Of a stretch of DNA of 64,000 nucleotides, positions 63,201 through 64,000 are shown one piece after another (position 1 is the first letter of the stretch; every line of letters begins with the position of its first letter). This DNA is from Trichuris trichiura (lineage: Eukaryota > Nematoda > Enoplea > Trichinellida > Trichuridae), in NCBI GenBank assembly GCA_037903355.1, contig JBAJFE010000011.1, positions 505,001-569,000 on the forward strand, read 5' to 3'. Under the pieces are notes generated by a model. The model saw only the letters and a program-made list of their open reading frames with translations. It made no database searches and was not told the origin of the DNA. The position numbers and the translations under genes were made by a program.

Positions 63201-64000
63201 TTTAGTTTATTCGTTTGTCTGTCATGGTTGCTGACTATATGCATATCAATTTCGACAAATTGAACTTGTAATGACCAACCGGTTGGCGGTTGGTTGACTT
63301 CGCGAAAGGAGCAAGTCGGTGGACCAGAAAAAAGTCTTCATCCTATTGGCTAAGATGTTGTCCTCTCGTCCGTTTCCCCGGTCGGGTATTTATTTGACGT
63401 TTAGCGTAAGCAGTGATAATTGTCGCTCGTAAAGGATCATCATCGGATATACTCGCTCTTCCGGCCGATTGGCCGCTTCCTCTTAGGAATTGCTAGCGCT
63501 CAGCAGTAATGTCAATCATAGTCCATCCACCGCTGCGCCGGGCCACCGTAGGGCCTACGATGGAATATGCTTTCCCACGACTTTCCGTTTCTGAGAAAAC
63601 TTCTTTGCCTACTGTAATAATGATAATAATTGCGTATCCCGTTGGTCTTTCTGGCACGCCGCGCCGTTGTGTTGTTTTCCCTGATGACAAGTTTGACTCG
63701 ATTTGTTGAGAGGTCGATTTATGGCGCGGTGACACCGGTTGGCAGTCGTTGACTTGGTCGTTTGTCCGTAATCTAATCACACGGCGCCCTGGCGTGACTC
63801 AAACGGTCCTTGAACGGACGCTAAGGCGCAACTGATGTCATTGCCGTTTTTCGCGTTGATTTCCCTAGTTGACACGGTAAAAGGAGGGAGGGACACCAGG
63901 CGCGCGCGCACGCTCGTTTGTCGATACGGGAAACTGTGCCGAGCGTCGGCGGTTTCATTACGTCCAAGTTGTTCCGTCCCTAATAGGTCGGTCGTTTCAA
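60250..64000. other. No supportable gene; possible distal 5' exon near 60.3 kb
   Basis: The first 90 bases after TCAIM are its 3' region. At about 60,334 a GATCAGAAG-GTAAGC sequence looks like a good donor site and could end a non-coding first exon of a gene beyond the window. The rest has several short frames but none with family similarity, and a few short inverted motifs such as GACCGATCGGTCGG near 61,193. No tRNA or tandem repeat was recognised. Confidence 0.4.

Overview
The window looks like genomic DNA of a small-genome invertebrate animal, most probably a nematode of the clade I (Trichinella/Trichuris-like) type. The inference rests on intron-rich genes with introns of about 45-60 nt, isolated 3' splice sites just upstream of many start codons (as expected for spliced-leader trans-splicing), tightly packed same-strand gene pairs, and animal-specific proteins. 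The species cannot be named from the sequence alone.

Layout. 1-10,998 is gene-poor: a 105-bp near-perfect palindrome (1,923-2,027), a decayed minus-strand Penelope-like retroelement (about 2,560-4,200; RT and GIY-YIG motifs) and a pair of hairpins near 8,450-8,540. 10,999-15,903 (+) is a 24-exon Spt5 gene. 16,303-35,572 (-) is one giant gene for a beta-heavy spectrin (CH1-CH2, a long series of spectrin repeats with an SH3 domain, C-terminal PH domain). 37,448-37,999 (-) is intronless MCTS1. 38,765-39,493 (+) holds TRIAP1 and MED10, which appear to share one 3' splice site. 39,595-40,717 (-) is DNAJC17, preceded on the same strand by a five-exon cornichon gene (40,925-41,571). 42,996-44,566 (-) encodes a protein made of four tandem SH2 domains, three lacking the FLVR arginine. 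45,354-45,576 is a short inverted-repeat element with hammerhead-like motifs. 47,114-49,112 (+) is a PRC1/Ase1 microtubule bundler. 51,095-58,597 (+) is nucleoporin Nup214, followed after 194 bp by TCAIM (58,791-60,249, +). 60,250-64,000 shows no supportable gene.

Most genes are housekeeping: transcription elongation (Spt5), Mediator (MED10), pre-mRNA processing (DNAJC17), translation re-initiation (MCTS1), mitochondrial lipid transfer (TRIAP1) and another mitochondrial protein (TCAIM), ER export (cornichon), cytokinesis (PRC1), nuclear transport (Nup214) and the membrane skeleton (beta-H spectrin). The most unusual items are the TRIAP1/MED10 shared-acceptor arrangement, the four-SH2 protein, the hammerhead-like inverted repeat, and the Nup214-TCAIM and cornichon-DNAJC17 pairs that look like operons. 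Exon boundaries were read by eye from GT-AG sites, reading frame and family similarity; where phase decided a choice this is stated.
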